Assembly (NCBI GenBank): GCA_903882935.1
Contig: CAIRZB010000014.1
Coordinates: forward strand, 1-64,000
From: an uncultured Parafilimonas sp.
GTDB lineage: Bacteria; Bacteroidota; Bacteroidia; Chitinophagales; Chitinophagaceae
Direction: 5' to 3'
Length of the DNA: 64,000 nucleotides
A model generated the notes under the pieces. The model saw only the letters and a list, made by a program, of their open reading frames with translations. It was not told where the DNA came from and made no database searches. Position 1 is the stretch's first letter, and every line of letters begins with the position of its first letter. Position numbers and translations under genes: made by a program. Positions 61,262-64,000 of the stretch are shown one piece after another.

Positions 61262-61801
61262 ATGGGTTACGCGCAAAAAATACTACCGCATTACACATAT
61301 GAGGATTGGCTGCAATGGGAAGGCAAATGGGAACTGATAGATGGTGTGGCCATTGCAATGAGCCCGCTACCGATACCAAAACATCAATGGGTTGCCTCCA
61401 GCATAAGGGCCGCTCTTTATATTTCCCTAAAAAAAGCATCCTGCAAAAAGTGCTTGGTTTATGACCCCCTAGATTATAAAATAGCTGAAGACACAATACT
61501 TGCCCCAGACATCGTGCTGGTTTGCGGAGACATTAAAAAAAAGTATTTAGATTTCGCCCCTTCGTTGGTAGTTGAAATATTATCCCCTGCCACAGCCCTA
61601 AGAGACAGGCATGTAAAATTTGAAATATACCGTAGCCAAGGTGTGAAATACTATTTGATTGTTGACAGCGACAATGAAACCATAGAAATTTATGCGCTGG
61701 TTAACGGCGGATACCAATTGCAGCCGTTTTCAAAAACCTACCCGTTTATACTGGATGACGGCTGCGAAATAACCGCAGACTTTGGCGAAGTTTGGGAATA
61801 A
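61262..61801 (+). CDS. Uma2-family (DUF820) putative nuclease, copy 2
   Basis: A 179-residue paralogue of the preceding gene, with a nearly identical frame: HKILPHYTYQDW against QKILPHYTYEDW at the start and LLDDGCEITADFAEVWE against ILDDGCEITADFGEVWE at the end. The nuclease residues are conserved (LAPDIVLV, LVVEILSPAT, HVKFEIYRSQGVKYYLIVD). It has the same TAATTTTG box (61251-61258) 3 bases before its ATG, so the duplication included the promoter. It is slightly diverged in the middle, consistent with an old duplication. Confidence 0.87.
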   Translation: MGYAQKILPHYTYEDWLQWEGKWELIDGVAIAMSPLPIPKHQWVASSIRAALYISLKKASCKKCLVYDPLDYKIAEDTILAPDIVLVCGDIKKKYLDFAPSLVVEILSPATALRDRHVKFEIYRSQGVKYYLIVDSDNETIEIYALVNGGYQLQPFSKTYPFILDDGCEITADFGEVWE

Positions 61802-61891
61802 GCAGCACCCCCCTAGTAAGAACAATCATTCAAGGCAATCATTAACCAAACAACCACCATAAGTGGTGGGGATTAAAGAGCTATAAACACC

Positions 61892-62626
61892 ATGACAAAA
61901 CTAAGCGTTAACATAAATAAATTCGCCACTTTGCGCAACAGCAGGGGCGGCAACAACCCCGATGTGGTAAAGGCAGCTGTTGACGCACAGGCTTTTGGCG
62001 CAGACGGCGTAACGGTGCACCCCAGGCCCGACGAAAGGCACATACGCTACAGCGACGTACGGGAGATTAAAAAAATAATCACCACAGAGTTTAACATTGA
62101 AGGCAACTGCCAAGAGCAAAAATTTATTGACCTGGTGCTGGAGGTAAAACCGCAACAAGTAACCCTGGTACCCGATGCGTTGGGCCAAATAACCAGCAAC
62201 CATGGTTGGGACACGATTGCCCACAAAGATTACCTTACCGAAATGATAAAGGTTTTTAAAGCAGCAGGCATACGGGTAAGCATTTTTGTAGACCCTGTTG
62301 TTGAAATGGTGGAAGGCGCGGCAGCCACCGGCACAGACAGGATTGAATTATACACAGAAGGCTATGCTACCGAATACCTGCAGAACCCCGCCAAAGCAGT
62401 GGCCCCTTATGTACTGGCAGCCGAAAAAGCGATAGCACTAGGGCTTGGCATAAATGCCGGGCACGACCTTGACCTGCATAACCTTAGGTATTTTAAGCAA
62501 AGCATCCCTAACCTAAATGAAGTTTCCATAGGCCATGCGCTGGTTTGCGATGCCATTTATTTGGGTTACCAAAATACCGTGCAGATGTATAGGAGGCAAC
62601 TGGAGATTGCCGGTTTGGGCATTTAG
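61892..62626 (+). CDS. pdxJ: Pyridoxine 5'-phosphate synthase
   Basis: A 244-residue TIM-barrel enzyme that condenses 1-deoxyxylulose 5-phosphate with 3-amino-1-hydroxyacetone 1-phosphate to pyridoxine 5'-phosphate, in the DXP-dependent vitamin B6 pathway. The signatures are [21 protein letters not shown] at the start, [63 protein letters not shown] and [14 protein letters not shown]. It is a single-gene unit next to the epimerase. PLP is the cofactor of both aminotransferases in the island, but the linkage is not operonic. Confidence 0.97.
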   Translation: MTKLSVNINKFATLRNSRGGNNPDVVKAAVDAQAFGADGVTVHPRPDERHIRYSDVREIKKIITTEFNIEGNCQEQKFIDLVLEVKPQQVTLVPDALGQITSNHGWDTIAHKDYLTEMIKVFKAAGIRVSIFVDPVVEMVEGAAATGTDRIELYTEGYATEYLQNPAKAVAPYVLAAEKAIALGLGINAGHDLDLHNLRYFKQSIPNLNEVSIGHALVCDAIYLGYQNTVQMYRRQLEIAGLGI

Positions 62627-62720
62627 GTGTTTTTTTTGCTAATCTACTAATGTATTACGCCTCCAAAATAAACCAATACCATTACGCCCTAACAGGCATT
62701 TTCTTAAAACCAGCAACCGA

Positions 62721-63740
62721 ATGAAGGTTTTTTTTAAACAGCTTAACCTGCCTTTCCAATACCCATTTACCATTTCGGGCGGCAGAACCAAAACGCACCA
62801 GCCGTCGCTTTTGGTTGGTTTGCAATTGGGCCAATGGGTTGGTTACGGCGAGGCCCCCGCCATACCGTATTATAATATTACTGTTGAGCAAATGATTGAC
62901 GACATTGAGAAGAAAAAAAACTTTATTGAAAAATTTGCCTTAACGGAGCCTGAACGTTACTGGCATTACCTGCACCACTTGTTGCCCCAAAACCCTTTTT
63001 TAGTTTGTGCGTTGGATATAGCCTGTTGGGATTTGTTTGGCAAAATGAAAAACCAGCCATTGTATAAACTGTGGGGAACTGAATGGGATAACACCACGCT
63101 TACTGACTACACGTTGGGCCTCGATTCCATAGAAAACATGGTTGCAAAAATGAATGCCAAGCCCTGGCCCATTTATAAAGTAAAGCTTGGTACGGATGAT
63201 GACCTACAAATTATTACCGAACTGCGTAAACATACCAACGCTGCCATAAGGGTTGATGCCAACGGCGGTTGGACTGTTGACGAAGCCCTAGCCAAAATTG
63301 ACACATTGCAGCACCTACATGTGGAGCTAATTGAGCAGCCTTTGGCCAAAGACGATTGGGAGGGGGTGAAGGTATTGTTTGCAAAATCGCCCATACCACT
63401 TATTGCCGACGAAAGCTGCGTGTTTGAACACGACGTTGAAAAATGCCTAAACCATTTTAACGGCATAAACATAAAACTAACAAAGTGCAGCGGCCTTACC
63501 CCTGCCTTACGCATGATAAAAAAGGCTAAATCGCTTGGCCTAAAGGTGATGATGGGCTGCATGAACGAAAGCACCGTTGGCAGTGCCGCCATTGCCCAAT
63601 GCCTGCCACAATTAGACTATGTGGATATGGATGGGCCACTGTTGCTTAAAGAGGATGTTGCCAGCGGCATTGGCTACGACTACGGCAAAATATCAATAAC
63701 CGGGCGGCCAGGTTTAGGCATAAGCCCAATAGCATTTTAG
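62721..63740 (+). CDS. Dipeptide epimerase (L-Ala-D/L-Glu type, enolase superfamily)
   Basis: A 339-residue enolase-superfamily racemase. The mandelate-racemase-type motifs are present: KVKLG (KxK) near residue 155, RVDANGGW (Asp metal ligand), ELIEQPL (Glu), IADES (Asp-Glu) and IKLTKCSGL with the opposing Lys. The sequence resembles Ala-Glu epimerases that recycle murein peptides, acting in the cytoplasm. The exact dipeptide cannot be predicted. It lies 94 bases after pdxJ and could be co-transcribed. Its 3' end is convergent with the partial gene at the window edge. Confidence 0.88.
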   Translation: MKVFFKQLNLPFQYPFTISGGRTKTHQPSLLVGLQLGQWVGYGEAPAIPYYNITVEQMIDDIEKKKNFIEKFALTEPERYWHYLHHLLPQNPFLVCALDIACWDLFGKMKNQPLYKLWGTEWDNTTLTDYTLGLDSIENMVAKMNAKPWPIYKVKLGTDDDLQIITELRKHTNAAIRVDANGGWTVDEALAKIDTLQHLHVELIEQPLAKDDWEGVKVLFAKSPIPLIADESCVFEHDVEKCLNHFNGINIKLTKCSGLTPALRMIKKAKSLGLKVMMGCMNESTVGSAAIAQCLPQLDYVDMDGPLLLKEDVASGIGYDYGKISITGRPGLGISPIAF

Positions 63741-63867
63741 GCCGTTGCATTAACGGCATAAGCAATTGAATAACGCCTAAAAAAATTACAGTATAATATT
63801 TTGCGTTTAGCTTTAAACCCGGCTGCTGCGGGTTTCGGCCTTTTAACGGCTGCCTGCAACAACAACT

Positions 63868-64000
63868 TTAGTTGTCTCTTACAAGATAGCCGCTGGTTGG
63901 TATATCAAATTTTGAAGCTGGCACAGGGCTAAAATTAATTTTTGTGGCCGTATACGTAATTTTTGAACTGCCGTTTTTGTCTGCTGTCTCGTACTCCAGC
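63868..64000 (-). CDS. C-terminal end of an unidentified protein, cut by window edge
   Basis: Reading leftwards from 64000 an open frame ends at the stop 63868-63870, giving the last 43 residues, which end with FSPVPASKFDIPTSGYLVRDN. The pattern 'FxxP-aromatic' resembles the ends of small secreted lipoprotein-sorting or DUF4412-like proteins, but too little is present to decide. It is convergent with the epimerase gene. A CCCGGCTGCTGCGGGTTT hairpin at about 63817-63834 could terminate the epimerase transcript. Confidence 0.6.
   Translation of the reverse strand, partial: LEYETADKNGSSKITYTATKINFSPVPASKFDIPTSGYLVRDN

Noticed and set aside
1-64000. tRNA genes
   Set aside because: Intergenic regions were read for T-loop-like GTTCRANNC sequences with matching acceptor stems; none was convincing. 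A proper tRNAscan run could still find one.

Overview
The window is chromosomal DNA of a Bacteroidetes bacterium, most likely of the Chitinophagaceae (class Chitinophagia). The evidence is Bacteroidetes-type promoters (TTTG at -33, TAnnTTTG at -7), a SusC/SusD pair, type IX secretion (T9SS) C-terminal signals of both type A and type B, lipoproteins, a Y_Y_Y-type two-component sensor, DUF4476 and DUF6089 proteins, and the futalosine menaquinone gene mqnA. I found no tRNA, rRNA or CRISPR array. Three tandem promoters at the left edge fire leftwards out of the window, probably into an rRNA operon.

Layout. 1-0.49 kb: three tandem minus-strand promoters. 0.5-7 kb: truA, a DUF4476 protein, an M1 peptidase, a small membrane protein, and a DUF3800 gene convergent with a compact structured RNA. 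7-17.3 kb: a GH106-like glycosidase, an S41 peptidase, a tandem 400-bp palindromic repeat, a lipoprotein, a second M1 peptidase and a flippase. 17.5-19.8 kb: an NlpC/P60 lipoprotein and a three-gene exosortase cassette with its own tiny PID-CTERM substrate. 20-28 kb: T9SS and S74 surface proteins next to a LuxR-type response regulator and its sensor kinase, with a shared palindromic motif in the intergenic regions. 28.9-34.5 kb: housekeeping genes (FKBP, nrnA-like, ndk, a UbiD-family decarboxylase, an outer-membrane barrel).

34.8-53.4 kb is an accessory catabolic island: Lrp/AsnC regulator, SusC/SusD, two semialdehyde-type dehydrogenases, two class III aminotransferases, an NhaC-family transporter and a GNAT protein. 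It is interrupted by a DinD/BRO-like gene and followed by hicAB, an orphan higA, a second GNAT gene, a kinase-like polyvalent-protein domain and an amidohydrolase. Its intergenic DNA is unlike the rest of the window, being full of CCCCTAAAGGGG-type palindromes, hairpin arrays and low-complexity tracts, and several gene ends are built from repeat DNA. 53.5-64 kb: a 1493-residue T9SS type B protein, mqnA, purB, two tandem Uma2 genes, pdxJ, a dipeptide epimerase, and the end of a gene cut by the window edge.

The island suggests uptake of an amino compound across the outer membrane (SusCD) and inner membrane (NhaC family), transamination to a semialdehyde, and oxidation to the acid; the substrate cannot be read from sequence. 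The observations most worth following are the DUF3800/RNA pair, the minimal exosortase system, the putative operator of the LuxR-type system, and the nested-palindrome elements with mutually complementary hairpins.
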